DNA of 64,000 nucleotides from assembly GCA_015655015.1 (NCBI GenBank), contig JAATFV010000096.1, positions 1 through 64,000 on the forward strand. Reading direction: 5' to 3'. The position numbers and the translations under genes were made by a program. This DNA comes from Chitinophagales bacterium (GTDB lineage: Bacteria; Bacteroidota; Bacteroidia; Chitinophagales; Chitinophagaceae). The notes below the pieces were generated by a model. It was given only the letters and a program-made list of their open reading frames with translations. It did not search any database and was not told the DNA's origin. Shown in pieces: positions 17,690 through 25,623 of the stretch (position 1 is the stretch's first letter; every line of letters starts with the position of its first letter).

Positions 17690-18784
17690 CTATTTGGGGG
17701 TTCTTACGTATAAAACAACCGCCAGCACACTGAAAATAATATTGGGCAGCCAGGCAGCCAGGATCGGCGGGAAATCGCCCTTGGTGGAAAAAGTAACGGA
17801 GAATTTATCCATCACCACAAAAAGGGAGGCCATAACAATACCCACCGCCAGCTGAAAACCACTGCCCCCCCGGATCTTACGGGTGGCGATTATAGCCCCG
17901 ATCAGGGTCATAATGATAACGGAAAAAGGAGTGGCGTCGCGGTGATAACGCTCCACTTTAAAAGTATTCAGCCCTTCCGAGCCTCTTATCTCCTCCATAT
18001 GGATAAATTGCTTCAGCTCCGGAGTAGTCAGCTTGTCTTTCAGATAATCATCCCGCCTTAGCTCCTTCGGAACCACGTTCAGATTTACATGCATGCTATC
18101 GATCTTTTTTACCGACTCCTTCAGCCCGTCTATCCTGCGCTCGATAAGCCCGGTCAGCTTCCAGTCCTTTTTACCGGCATCCCACCGTATCGTCTCCGCC
18201 CGCAAATTGTAATACACTTCATTATTCCGGATCTTTTGCATGAAGAAATTACTCGCCGTCTTATTGACCGTATCATAATAGCGAAACCCTACAAAAGTGG
18301 TTGGGTCTACCCGCAGATAATAATTATTGGTCCGGTAAGGATCGGAATTGTACGAGCTGTTGCCGTCCACATACACCGCCTGAAAATCCGTCCGGATCTC
18401 ATTGGCCCTGGGCACCCAATACTGACTGGCCAGCCAGAACAGCAGCGCCAGGAATACAGAACCGATTATATAGGGCCGCAACATCCGGTTATAACGAACG
18501 CCCCCGGCCAGAATGGCAATGAATTCGGAGCGACCCGCCATTTTAGAGCTGAAGTAAATGACGGCAATAAAGGTTATCAGGGGAAAGATCATCGACATGA
18601 TAAAGGGGATGAACCCGATATAATAGTGTGTGACGAGGTCCCAGGCGCCCAGTTTGGACTTGACAAAATCATCCGCCTTCTCACTGGTATCGATCACCAC
18701 AGCGATCGTGGTAATCACGAGCAGGGTGAAAAAGAAGGTCCCGAGGAATTTTTTGAGTATATACTTGTCAAGTAATTTAAACAT
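17690..18784 (-). CDS. LptF/LptG-family permease
   Basis: A 364-residue YjgP/YjgQ permease, an inner-membrane subunit of the lipopolysaccharide export machine. Three membrane segments lie in the first 115 residues, a periplasmic beta-jellyroll-like domain at about 125-265, and three segments at the C-terminus. The ATG at 18784 (MFKLLDKYILKKF) is preferred to an in-frame TTG three codons upstream. It follows tgt on the same strand, a gene order I know from other Bacteroidota. Which Lpt paralogue it is cannot be decided here. Confidence 0.85.
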   Translation of the reverse strand: MFKLLDKYILKKFLGTFFFTLLVITTIAVVIDTSEKADDFVKSKLGAWDLVTHYYIGFIPFIMSMIFPLITFIAVIYFSSKMAGRSEFIAILAGGVRYNRMLRPYIIGSVFLALLFWLASQYWVPRANEIRTDFQAVYVDGNSSYNSDPYRTNNYYLRVDPTTFVGFRYYDTVNKTASNFFMQKIRNNEVYYNLRAETIRWDAGKKDWKLTGLIERRIDGLKESVKKIDSMHVNLNVVPKELRRDDYLKDKLTTPELKQFIHMEEIRGSEGLNTFKVERYHRDATPFSVIIMTLIGAIIATRKIRGGSGFQLAVGIVMASLFVVMDKFSVTFSTKGDFPPILAAWLPNIIFSVLAVVLYVRTPK

Positions 18785-18803
18785 CCGCGGCAAAAATAAG
18801 GGG

Positions 18804-18832
18804 CCGGCCGCAAGCTACAAGCTACCGGCCGG
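18804..18832. repeat. GC-rich hairpin between tgt and lptG
   Basis: CCGGCCG (18804-18810) and CGGCCGG (18826-18832) form a perfect 7-bp stem around a 15-base loop that itself repeats CAAGCTA. It lies in the 114-base spacer upstream of the permease start. No T-run follows on the minus strand, so it is more likely an mRNA processing or stability element than a terminator. Confidence 0.45.
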
Positions 18833-18898
18833 ACTTAATTAATATCATTTAACAGTTTGTATATGATCTTTACACCTATTTACCTTAATCTTAAGAAG

Positions 18899-20038
18899 TT
18901 ACAACCGCGTCTGCAGGATCTCCACCTGCTCCCGTTTCCACCCCCTAAAGTCTCCCCGGATAATATGCACCCGGGCCTCCCTGACCAGCTGAAGATAAAA
19001 AGCCAGGTTATGCACGCTGGCGATCGTCAGCCCCAACACCTCCTTCGATTTCACCAAATGCCGCAGGTAAGCCTTGCTGTAATAGTGGCTCCAGGCAGAA
19101 TCGGTCCCTTCATCGATAGGGGAAAAATCCTTCTCCCACTTCTTATTATCGATATTGATCACTCCTTTCGAGGTAAACAGCATGGCATTCCGCCCATTTC
19201 GGGTGGGCATCACGCAATCGAACATATCCACCCCCCTATCGATACACTCCAGGATATTCCAGGGAGTCCCAACCCCCATAAGGTACCGGGGCTTCTGCAC
19301 AGGCAGGTCCGTACAGCAGGCCTCGCAGATGTCGTATAGCTGCTGTTCCGGCTCTCCGACACTCAATCCGCCGATGGCATTGCCTACGGCGTCCTTACCG
19401 GATACATACGCGCAGCTGGCCTTCCGGAGATCGGAATACACACTGCCCTGAACGATCGGGAAAAGGTTTTGCGTATACCCGTATTTGTCATCCGTGCTGT
19501 TAAAATGGCTGAAACAACGATCCAGCCAGCGATGTGTCAGGTGCATGGACTTCTCCGCATAGGCATACTCACTGGGGTAAGGAGGACATTCGTCAAACGC
19601 CATTATGATGTCCCCCCCGATGATCCGCTGAATATCCATTACCTTCTCCGGGCTGAATAAATGCCGGGATCCGTCGATATGAGATTGGAATACAACCCCC
19701 TCCTCCTGTATCTTCCGGGTGCCCGACAAAGAAAAGACCTGGTATCCCCCGCTATCCGTCAAAATAGGACGGTCCCAGCCCATAAAACGGTGCAACCCGC
19801 CCGCCGCCTCCAGCACCTCCAGCCCGGGACGCAGGTACAAATGGTAGGTATTGCCCAGAATAATACGGGCCTCCACCTCTTCTTTTAATACCTGCTGGGG
19901 AACCGTCTTTACGCTGCCGGCAGTACCGACAGGCATAAAGATAGGGGTCTGTATCTCCCCATGATCGGTGATCATTTTTCCTGCCCTGGCCCCCGAATCC
20001 GGGCAGCCGGGCTCTAGTTCAAATCGTAATGCAGCCAT
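18899..20038 (-). CDS. tgt: tRNA-guanine (queuine) transglycosylase, zinc site lost
   Basis: A 379-residue Tgt that exchanges G34 of GUN-anticodon tRNAs for preQ1. The nucleophile region DSGGYQVFSL, FDECPPYPS and YLMGVGTPWN are present. The usual zinc-binding CxCxxC before YSKAYLRHL is replaced by T-D-S-A-W-S: all three cysteines are missing, while the later histidine (HNLAFYL) remains. I believe related Bacteroidota also lack this site, but cannot check. It precedes lptG and has a -7 box at 20049-20056. Confidence 0.9.
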   Translation of the reverse strand: MAALRFELEPGCPDSGARAGKMITDHGEIQTPIFMPVGTAGSVKTVPQQVLKEEVEARIILGNTYHLYLRPGLEVLEAAGGLHRFMGWDRPILTDSGGYQVFSLSGTRKIQEEGVVFQSHIDGSRHLFSPEKVMDIQRIIGGDIIMAFDECPPYPSEYAYAEKSMHLTHRWLDRCFSHFNSTDDKYGYTQNLFPIVQGSVYSDLRKASCAYVSGKDAVGNAIGGLSVGEPEQQLYDICEACCTDLPVQKPRYLMGVGTPWNILECIDRGVDMFDCVMPTRNGRNAMLFTSKGVINIDNKKWEKDFSPIDEGTDSAWSHYYSKAYLRHLVKSKEVLGLTIASVHNLAFYLQLVREARVHIIRGDFRGWKREQVEILQTRL

Positions 20039-20048
20039 AATAAGGGCG

Positions 20049-20056
20049 CAAAATTA
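20049..20056 (-). promoter_or_regulatory. -7 box for tgt
   Basis: TAATTTTG on the minus strand matches TAnnTTTG and lies 10 bases upstream of the tgt ATG, implying a very short leader. Confidence 0.5.
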
Positions 20057-20164
20057 CGGAATTAGGGTCGCTCAATCCCTTAGTTTCGTTAATTGTCCCC
20101 CTTACCTACCGAATTTTTAAATGGAATACAGCCCAAAATCAGCGCTTATATGTACTTTCGTAAA

Positions 20165-20172
20165 TAGGTTTG
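20165..20172 (+). promoter_or_regulatory. -7 box for glycosyltransferase; decides its start
   Basis: TAGGTTTG matches TAnnTTTG. It lies inside the longest open frame but upstream of the ATG at 20202, so the longer start at 20121 would precede the transcript. The shorter start is therefore preferred. Confidence 0.5.
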
Positions 20173-20201
20173 GATATGCCCGGACCAATCGTAGAAAGCT
20201 T

Positions 20202-21332
20202 ATGACTAAATTGAACCTGAGTTTGCCCTGGCGTGAAATATTGTTTGTCGCTTTTTGTTTGATCACCCTGATACAATTATTCTATTACGGCTGGTTTTTC
20301 AGGCGGCTGGCATTCTTTTTACCCCCCGCCAAAGATCAGTCGCAACAACACCCCGTCAGCGTTATTATCTGCGCCCGGGATGAAGCGTCCAAGCTGGTCA
20401 CTCATCTCCCCGGCGCCCTGGTACAAACCTATCCCAGCACACACGAAGTCATTGTCGTCAATCACAATAGCCAGGACGATACCCGCTTCCTCCTGGATGA
20501 GCTCAAAAAAACCTTCAAAGGCCTGCACATCGTCAACCTGGAACAGGAAGCCATCGGCATTCCCGGTAAAAAATATCCGCTGAGCATGGGCATCAAGGAA
20601 GCAAAATATGAGATCGTCCTGCTGACAGATGCGGATTGCGTCCCGGCCACGGAATTCTGGATGCAGAAAATGCAGGACGGATACCATAATGGCATTGAAG
20701 TAGTGCTGGGTTACAGCCCCTATAAAAAAAGCCCCGGCTTCCTGAATAAGATCATCCGGTTTGACACCTTTCACACCGCCCTACAATACTTCTCTTATGC
20801 CCTGGCCGGCATCCCTTATATGGGGGTAGGCAGAAATCTTTCCTATAAAAAAGACGTCTTTCTCCGGAATAAAGGATTTTCTGCCATCAATCATCTGCCC
20901 GGCGGCGATGACGACCTGTTCATCAACAAAGTAGCCACCAGATCCAATACCGCTATCGTGGTGGACCCCGACACCTTCACCCTGTCGGAACCTAAGAAGT
21001 CGTTCAGGGAATGGTTCAGGCAGAAGACCCGCCACTACAGCACGGCGAAATACTATAAGCCCTTGCATAAATTCCTGCTGGGCGCTTATTCCCTCTCACA
21101 TACCCTTTTCTACCCTTTTTTCATCGCCGCCCTCTTCTTCAGCTGGCGCCTGGCCCTGCCAATCTTTGGTCTCCGCCTGCTGGTACAGGGCTATATCTAT
21201 TATAAAGCGATGCAAAAATTACAGGAAGAAGATCTTTTTGCCTGGTGGTGGCTCCTGGATATCTGGATGTTCGCGTATTATCTCATCTTTGTACCCACAT
21301 TATGGAAAAAGCCACGGCCCACCTGGAATTAG
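20202..21332 (+). CDS. Glycosyltransferase family 2, membrane-anchored
   Basis: A 376-residue GT2 enzyme. An N-terminal membrane segment (about 10-32) is followed by the GT-A domain: PVSVIICARDE, then TDADC as the metal-binding DxD region, and GGDDD followed by RQKTRHYSTAK, similar to the acceptor-site and Q/RxxRW-type motifs of processive enzymes. Two to three membrane segments close the protein (about 290-370). The sugar and acceptor are unknown; a cell-envelope polysaccharide is likely. Its 3' end overlaps rsmG by 31 bases. An in-frame ATG at 20121 exists but lies upstream of the -7 box. Confidence 0.85.
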   Translation: MTKLNLSLPWREILFVAFCLITLIQLFYYGWFFRRLAFFLPPAKDQSQQHPVSVIICARDEASKLVTHLPGALVQTYPSTHEVIVVNHNSQDDTRFLLDELKKTFKGLHIVNLEQEAIGIPGKKYPLSMGIKEAKYEIVLLTDADCVPATEFWMQKMQDGYHNGIEVVLGYSPYKKSPGFLNKIIRFDTFHTALQYFSYALAGIPYMGVGRNLSYKKDVFLRNKGFSAINHLPGGDDDLFINKVATRSNTAIVVDPDTFTLSEPKKSFREWFRQKTRHYSTAKYYKPLHKFLLGAYSLSHTLFYPFFIAALFFSWRLALPIFGLRLLVQGYIYYKAMQKLQEEDLFAWWWLLDIWMFAYYLIFVPTLWKKPRPTWN

Positions 21333-22108
21333 TGACGCGCTACTTTACAGACTTTTCTCCGGTACAGCTGCAACAGCTTGCCGCCCTCGAAGAATTGTAC
21401 AAAGACTGGAATGCTAAGATCAATGTGATCTCCCGTAAAGACATAGACAGCCTGTACGAGAAACATATATTGCACTCTCTCGCCATCGCCGCAGCCTTCG
21501 AATTTACGAAAGGCATGGAAGTGATCGATATCGGCACAGGCGGCGGTTTTCCGGGCGTTCCCCTCGCCATCTTTTTCCCGGAAGTACAATTTCACCTGGT
21601 AGATAGTATCGGAAAAAAGCTCAAAGTAGTGGAAGCCGTTAAAGAAGCGACCGGCCTGCTCAATATCACTACCCAACATGGACGGGCGGAAGAAATAAAG
21701 AACAGGAAATTCGATACGGCCGTATCGAGGGCAGTAGCCCCCTTAAAAGATTTGTGGACCTGGGCCAAACCCCTTCTGCGCAAGCCGCCGAAGCACCAGC
21801 CTCTTCGGCGCCAGCCTTCTTCACCCGGCCAGCCCGATGTTCTCCGGACCGATATTGCATCGCCCGGTCAGTCCGCCCCCCCCCGGACCAATACCACCTT
21901 GCCCGTCACAGCCCCCCAGCTCCCCGGCTCCCCGGACCCGGACGACGAAATCCCGCTCCCTATCCCCAATGGCCTGATCTGCCTGAAAGGGGGGGACCTG
22001 GCCGCCGAGATCTCAGAAAGCGGCTGCCGGCCGAGAATAATGGAGATCAACGAGATCTTCAGCGAAGAATACTTCCTCCAGAAATATCTGCTTTATGTCC
22101 CCTTGTGA
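21302..22108 (+). CDS. rsmG: 16S rRNA (guanine-527-N7)-methyltransferase with Pro/Ser-rich insertion
   Basis: A 268-residue RsmG; the family is normally about 210. The SAM-binding core IDIGTGGGFPGVPLA is at about 75-89 and VSRAVAPL at 141-148. Between WAKPLLRK (ends 161) and NGLICLKGG (starts 223) lies an insertion of about 60 residues rich in Pro, Ser, Arg and Thr, coded by 21782-21967, which includes a run of nine C at 21876-21884. The normal C-terminus (IFSEEYFLQKYLLYVPL) follows in frame, so the gene appears intact. The ATG at 21302 overlaps the glycosyltransferase end. Confidence 0.9.
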   Translation: MEKATAHLELVTRYFTDFSPVQLQQLAALEELYKDWNAKINVISRKDIDSLYEKHILHSLAIAAAFEFTKGMEVIDIGTGGGFPGVPLAIFFPEVQFHLVDSIGKKLKVVEAVKEATGLLNITTQHGRAEEIKNRKFDTAVSRAVAPLKDLWTWAKPLLRKPPKHQPLRRQPSSPGQPDVLRTDIASPGQSAPPRTNTTLPVTAPQLPGSPDPDDEIPLPIPNGLICLKGGDLAAEISESGCRPRIMEINEIFSEEYFLQKYLLYVPL

Positions 22109-22161
22109 TATTAAGTTATTCCATACTATGTCTTTATAGGTCCTGCCCCGCCGCGAAAAAC

Positions 22162-22176
22162 TACCACAAAATGGTA
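22162..22176. promoter_or_regulatory. Operator-like inverted repeat upstream of NarL-type regulator
   Basis: TACCACAAAATGGTA, with TACCA/TGGTA arms, lies 34 bases before the regulator's start codon. The candidate -7 box GATCTTTG (22199-22206, 7 of 8 matches) ends 30 bases after the repeat. The same arrangement recurs at 22885. Confidence 0.55.
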
Positions 22177-22210
22177 TTTTTTTGTCATCAATTGGGTTGA
22201 TCTTTGCTCC

Positions 22211-22867
22211 ATGACTATCTCTGTTTGTATTGTCGATGACAATAAAGATATCCGCTCCGCACTGGAGCAGATCGTGCTGATGGCGGAAGGCTATACATTA
22301 GCAGGCAGCTTCTCCGATGCGGAAGAGGCTTTATTAAAGATTCCCCTGGTAAAACCCAATGTGGTCCTCATGGATATTAATCTCGGGGATGGCGAGAGTG
22401 GGATAGACTGTGTACGACAGTTGAAGCCCCAGAACCCCGAGATCCTTTTTATGATGTGCACCATCTACGAGGAGGACGAAAAGATATTCGAAGCCCTGAC
22501 AGCCGGCGCCAACGGTTATATCCTCAAAAAGACGGCCCCTGCCAAACTGCTGGATGCACTCCGGGAGCTACACGAAGGGGGAGCGCCCATGAGCAGCCAG
22601 ATCGCCCGGAAAGTGGTAAACGCTTTCCAGATCAGGGCCGCAGCAGCCGAACCAGTAGGGGCAAGCACCCAGGGCAAATCCATCAATATTCTGTCCAACA
22701 GGGAAAATGAGATCCTGGAACTATTGGCTAAAGGCATGCTGTACAAAGAGATCGCCGGCCGGCTGTTCATTAGCCAGGAAACGGTGCGAAAGCATGTTTA
22801 CCACATATACGAAAAATTACATGTAAACAACCGGGTAGAAGCCATCAATAAATTCTACCGCCGCTAG
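22211..22867 (+). CDS. Response regulator, NarL/LuxR family
   Basis: A 218-residue two-domain regulator. The receiver has the acidic pair at D9-D10, phospho-acceptor in VVLMDINLG (about D55) and the conserved lysine in YILKKTAP. The C-terminal LuxR-type helix-turn-helix begins at LSNRENEILELLAKGMLYKEIA, with KTVRKH-like recognition sequence QETVRKHVYHIYEKL. It is not next to a kinase. Near-identical inverted repeats lie upstream and just downstream of the gene, so it may bind both: its own promoter and the promoter of the transcript at 22937. Confidence 0.9.
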   Translation: MTISVCIVDDNKDIRSALEQIVLMAEGYTLAGSFSDAEEALLKIPLVKPNVVLMDINLGDGESGIDCVRQLKPQNPEILFMMCTIYEEDEKIFEALTAGANGYILKKTAPAKLLDALRELHEGGAPMSSQIARKVVNAFQIRAAAAEPVGASTQGKSINILSNRENEILELLAKGMLYKEIAGRLFISQETVRKHVYHIYEKLHVNNRVEAINKFYRR

Positions 22868-22884
22868 TCTCAACTCATAAAAAT

Positions 22885-22899
22885 TACCACAAAGTGGTA
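22885..22899. promoter_or_regulatory. Operator-like inverted repeat downstream of NarL-type regulator
   Basis: TACCACAAAGTGGTA is a perfect inverted repeat (TACCAC-AAA-GTGGTA), one base different from 22162-22176. It overlaps the -33 position of the promoter whose -7 box is at 22923-22930. Confidence 0.6.
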
Positions 22900-22922
22900 T
22901 TGTTTTACCCCCGGGGGCTATC

Positions 22923-22930
22923 TACATTTG
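22923..22930 (+). promoter_or_regulatory. -7 box for candidate non-coding transcript
   Basis: TACATTTG fits TAnnTTTG exactly and ends 31 bases after the operator, as in the regulator's own promoter. Nothing protein-like follows on this strand. Confidence 0.5.
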
Positions 22931-23026
22931 CCCATAGGGCTGTCCTCAGATCAAGTACTGCATTAGTCATTTTACCTTATCTATGGTAGACCACCCGTCT
23001 ACCGCCCGAAGGGCCATCATAAGATA

Positions 23027-23058
23027 CGGCATAAAAAATGCCGGCATTTTTTATGCCG
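23027..23058. repeat. Perfect 32-bp palindrome
   Basis: CGGCATAAAAAATGCC is followed immediately by its exact reverse complement, leaving no loop. Each half also contains its own GGCAT/ATGCC pairing, so the single strand can form either one long or two small hairpins. Confidence 0.7.
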
Positions 23059-23061
23059 CTC

Positions 23062-23088
23062 AAGAGCCAGGCCTGTGGCCTGGCTCTT
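23062..23088. terminator. Hairpin terminator between small transcript and M1 peptidase
   Basis: AAGAGCCAGGCC, loop TGT, GGCCTGGCTCTT: a perfect 12-bp stem. The plus side continues ATATATCC, the minus side TTGAGC, so it is a better plus-strand terminator, although it lies 8 bases past the peptidase stop codon and could serve both strands. Confidence 0.6.
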
Positions 23089-23095
23089 ATATATC

Positions 23096-25051
23096 CTATT
23101 CCATTTTAACACCCGACAGATCCAGCTTATTCTTTTTCCGGTCCACATCCGCCATCCGCTGCGAAGGATCTATTTCAATAACACTCACATCGGTCAACCG
23201 GTGGTTCAACGCAAAAACATAGGTCGGATGGGTCCATTTCCAGGGCGTAAACACCGTCCGGGGAACAGAGGGATCCTCAACCGGCTTTTCACCGAACGTC
23301 AGGTACTGGGGAATATAGGCCATCTCCTTACTCCCGTCCCTGTACTTTACCAGCACATCGATAGGCATTGGCATCCTGCCCTCATTCTTAAGTCTTATAT
23401 TGACCTTGCCATTCGCCTCCCACAAGCTGTCAATGCTATAATCAATGGTTTTCGTCGTACTTACCCAATATTCCTTATACCAGTCCAGCTGCATCCCGCT
23501 CACCTTCTCCGCCACCCTTACAAAGTCGCTGGCATTGGGGTGCTTAAAACGCCACAAATGATAATACTCCAGCAGGATCCTATCCAGCACAGAATCGCCA
23601 ACGATATAGCCCAGCTGATTAAGGAACATCTCCCCCTTTGAATAAGAGGCGATACTATACGCAAAATTCGTATTGAAATGATCCGCATGAGTGGTCAGGG
23701 GTTCTTCCAGATCGCTTCGCACCAGGGAAAAATAAGCTCCATACGCTTCCGGATGATGCAGCGGTAATTCCTCTCTTTGCTTTTCCACGATCTGCTTCAG
23801 CGCCGCATTGCCGGGGTCATGCTGCAGCCTCGTCTCATAATAATAGCTCTGCACACGGGCCGCAGCGTAACTGGTAAACCCCTCATCCATCCACGCATAC
23901 AGCGACTCATTCGTTCCCATCATCCCCTGGTACCAGCTATGCATCCATTCATGAAAGGCTGTCCCCACACTGGGACCGTTGATCAGCGTGCTCATAGGGT
24001 ATTCCATGCCCCCGTCTCCCCCATGTATGAAAGAGTATTGCTTATACGGATATTTGCCAAACGTCTTCTCTATAAAAGGCAGCACCGTCACAGCAGCATC
24101 CGCCAGGATATTCCAGAGCGTATCCTGCCTGGCCTCGTTATTCTTGTTCTTATAGATCACATGGATGACAAGACCGCCCGGAGTGATACGTATCAGATGT
24201 TTAAAGTCCGGATCGGCAGCCCACATAAAATCATGCACGTTCGGTGCGACAAAATGCCAGAGAAGCTTGTCGCCGGCAGGCGCCGTCACCTTCACCCCGG
24301 AACTCTCATATCCATGCCCCACCTGGTCCGGATTCTGGAGATAACCCGTACCGCCTACAAGGTAGTGCTTATCCAGGCTGATCTTTACATCATAATCCCC
24401 CCAGACCCCATAGAATTCCCGGGCGACATATGGCGTAGGATGCCATCCTTCATAGTCGTATTCACACATTTTCGGATACCACTGACTCATGGAATACCGG
24501 ACGCCGGTATTGGGATTATCCCTCCCGCTGCGGCGAACCTGCAAGGGCACCTGGGCTTCGAATTGCATATCAAAGACCACCGTAGATCTCGGCAGAATAG
24601 GCTTGCTGAGCTTTACCTCCAGGATCGTCTCGTCCACCTGGAAAGCCTGAGGCGCCCCATTCATGCTGAGAGACAGCACTTTCTGATAGCCGATCTCATC
24701 CGGCTTCAGATGCAGGATACGGTCCTTTACCCGCGTATCCCAATCCAATTGCTCCTGTCCGCCTCTGCTGCCATAAGAGATCTTTCCCAGCTCACGGCTG
24801 CGGGCATCCATCATGCTGCCCGGCTGAAACGCATTCCAGTATAAATGGTAGAATACCTTGTATAAAGTGTCCGGGGAATTATTCGTATAGGCCAGCGTTT
24901 GCTTGCCGGCAAACCGGTTACTGGCCGCATCCATATTAATATCCATCGTATACTTCACCCGCTGCTGCCACCTGTCAGGCTGTGCGAACAAAGACAGCCC
25001 TGACACCAGGGCTGTTATCAATACAAAAACAACTCTTTTAAAAGTATTCAT
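23096..25051 (-). CDS. M1-family zinc metallopeptidase (aminopeptidase N-like), exported
   Basis: A 651-residue secreted peptidase. The signal peptide covers about residues 1-23 (ends LSLFAQ). An N-terminal beta-domain is followed by GGMEYPMSTL, the counterpart of the GAMEN exopeptidase motif, and the zinc site HEWMH with the third ligand in WMDEGFTSYA, 18 residues later as in gluzincins. It probably cleaves peptides in the periplasm. The PepSY-like gene 20 bases upstream is likely co-transcribed. Confidence 0.9.
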   Translation of the reverse strand: MNTFKRVVFVLITALVSGLSLFAQPDRWQQRVKYTMDINMDAASNRFAGKQTLAYTNNSPDTLYKVFYHLYWNAFQPGSMMDARSRELGKISYGSRGGQEQLDWDTRVKDRILHLKPDEIGYQKVLSLSMNGAPQAFQVDETILEVKLSKPILPRSTVVFDMQFEAQVPLQVRRSGRDNPNTGVRYSMSQWYPKMCEYDYEGWHPTPYVAREFYGVWGDYDVKISLDKHYLVGGTGYLQNPDQVGHGYESSGVKVTAPAGDKLLWHFVAPNVHDFMWAADPDFKHLIRITPGGLVIHVIYKNKNNEARQDTLWNILADAAVTVLPFIEKTFGKYPYKQYSFIHGGDGGMEYPMSTLINGPSVGTAFHEWMHSWYQGMMGTNESLYAWMDEGFTSYAAARVQSYYYETRLQHDPGNAALKQIVEKQREELPLHHPEAYGAYFSLVRSDLEEPLTTHADHFNTNFAYSIASYSKGEMFLNQLGYIVGDSVLDRILLEYYHLWRFKHPNASDFVRVAEKVSGMQLDWYKEYWVSTTKTIDYSIDSLWEANGKVNIRLKNEGRMPMPIDVLVKYRDGSKEMAYIPQYLTFGEKPVEDPSVPRTVFTPWKWTHPTYVFALNHRLTDVSVIEIDPSQRMADVDRKKNKLDLSGVKME

Positions 25052-25071
25052 GTGAAATATGCCGTTAATTT

Positions 25072-25527
25072 TTAAAACCAGAGGGTGTAATTATCTTTCA
25101 GCAATTGTCCTTCACTGCTGAAAAGGAGGCTCTTTTTATTCAGACCTTTTTTAAACACACCGATGCCAAATTGTTCCTTGCCCTCAGGCAGATAATGGAT
25201 CACTACCGTTTTCACGTCCCAATCGGCATACTTGCTTTTGGATAAACCGTCTCTGACAGCGCCCGGCAGCTTTTCCTGATCGATCTTTTTCTCCGAGCCC
25301 AGCCACTCACCCTTACTGGTATACCTGGCTGTATATTTATCTCCATCCAGGAGAAAGCTGGCCTGCCAGGAAGATACCTTGTCCTCCCAGCTCACCGTCT
25401 TTGCACTGGGATATTTCTGATTAAAGGAATCCGTTACCACGCCTGATAATTTCCGAAACTGCGCATTAGCAGCGGTAGCCATAAGAAAGGTACCGGTGAT
25501 CAGCATCAAATAGAGAAGCTTCTTCAT
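25072..25527 (-). CDS. Exported PepSY-like (BLIP-fold-like) protein
   Basis: A 151-residue protein with a signal peptide (MKKLLYLMLITGTF, cleavage near ANAQ). The mature part holds two related units, beginning VTDSFNQKYPSAKTVSWED and VRDGLSKSKYADWDVKTV, each with the Phe/Tyr-Pro/Ala-x-x-x-Trp pattern of the PepSY-like domain of Bacteroidota. Members are thought to bind or inhibit peptidases; sitting directly before an exported M1 peptidase gene fits that idea but does not prove it. The ATG at 25527 is chosen because it starts the signal peptide; the frame is open 13 codons further upstream. Confidence 0.75.
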   Translation of the reverse strand: MKKLLYLMLITGTFLMATAANAQFRKLSGVVTDSFNQKYPSAKTVSWEDKVSSWQASFLLDGDKYTARYTSKGEWLGSEKKIDQEKLPGAVRDGLSKSKYADWDVKTVVIHYLPEGKEQFGIGVFKKGLNKKSLLFSSEGQLLKDNYTLWF

Positions 25528-25563
25528 AAAACGAAATTTTAAGTTGGTATAGTGATGATCCGG

Positions 25564-25571
25564 CAAAAGTA
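25564..25571 (-). promoter_or_regulatory. -7 box for PepSY-like gene and M1 peptidase
   Basis: TACTTTTG on the minus strand matches TAnnTTTG and is 36 bases upstream of the ATG at 25527, downstream of which lies the signal peptide. It supports the shorter start. Confidence 0.5.
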
Positions 25572-25623
25572 AAATATAAACTTCCCGGAACTCCTAAATA
25601 AGTGTTAATTGCCTGTTGTCCGC

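Larger units (their letters stand above)
22937..23090 (+). ncRNA. Candidate small RNA under the NarL-type operator
   Basis: A transcript starting about 7 bases after the -7 box would be roughly 150 bases long. It contains a perfect 32-bp palindrome (23027-23058), a strong hairpin, and ends at a 12-bp perfect stem with a three-base loop (23062-23088) followed by the moderately U-rich ATATAT. The open frame at 22983 has no protein character. The alternatives are that the second hairpin only terminates the convergent peptidase gene, or that this is a leader of a lost gene. No RNA family is recognised. Confidence 0.4.

Noticed and set aside
22983-23222. Small protein encoded by the candidate small RNA
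   Set aside because: The frame crosses both hairpins and then runs antisense to the peptidase; it has no protein-like pattern.
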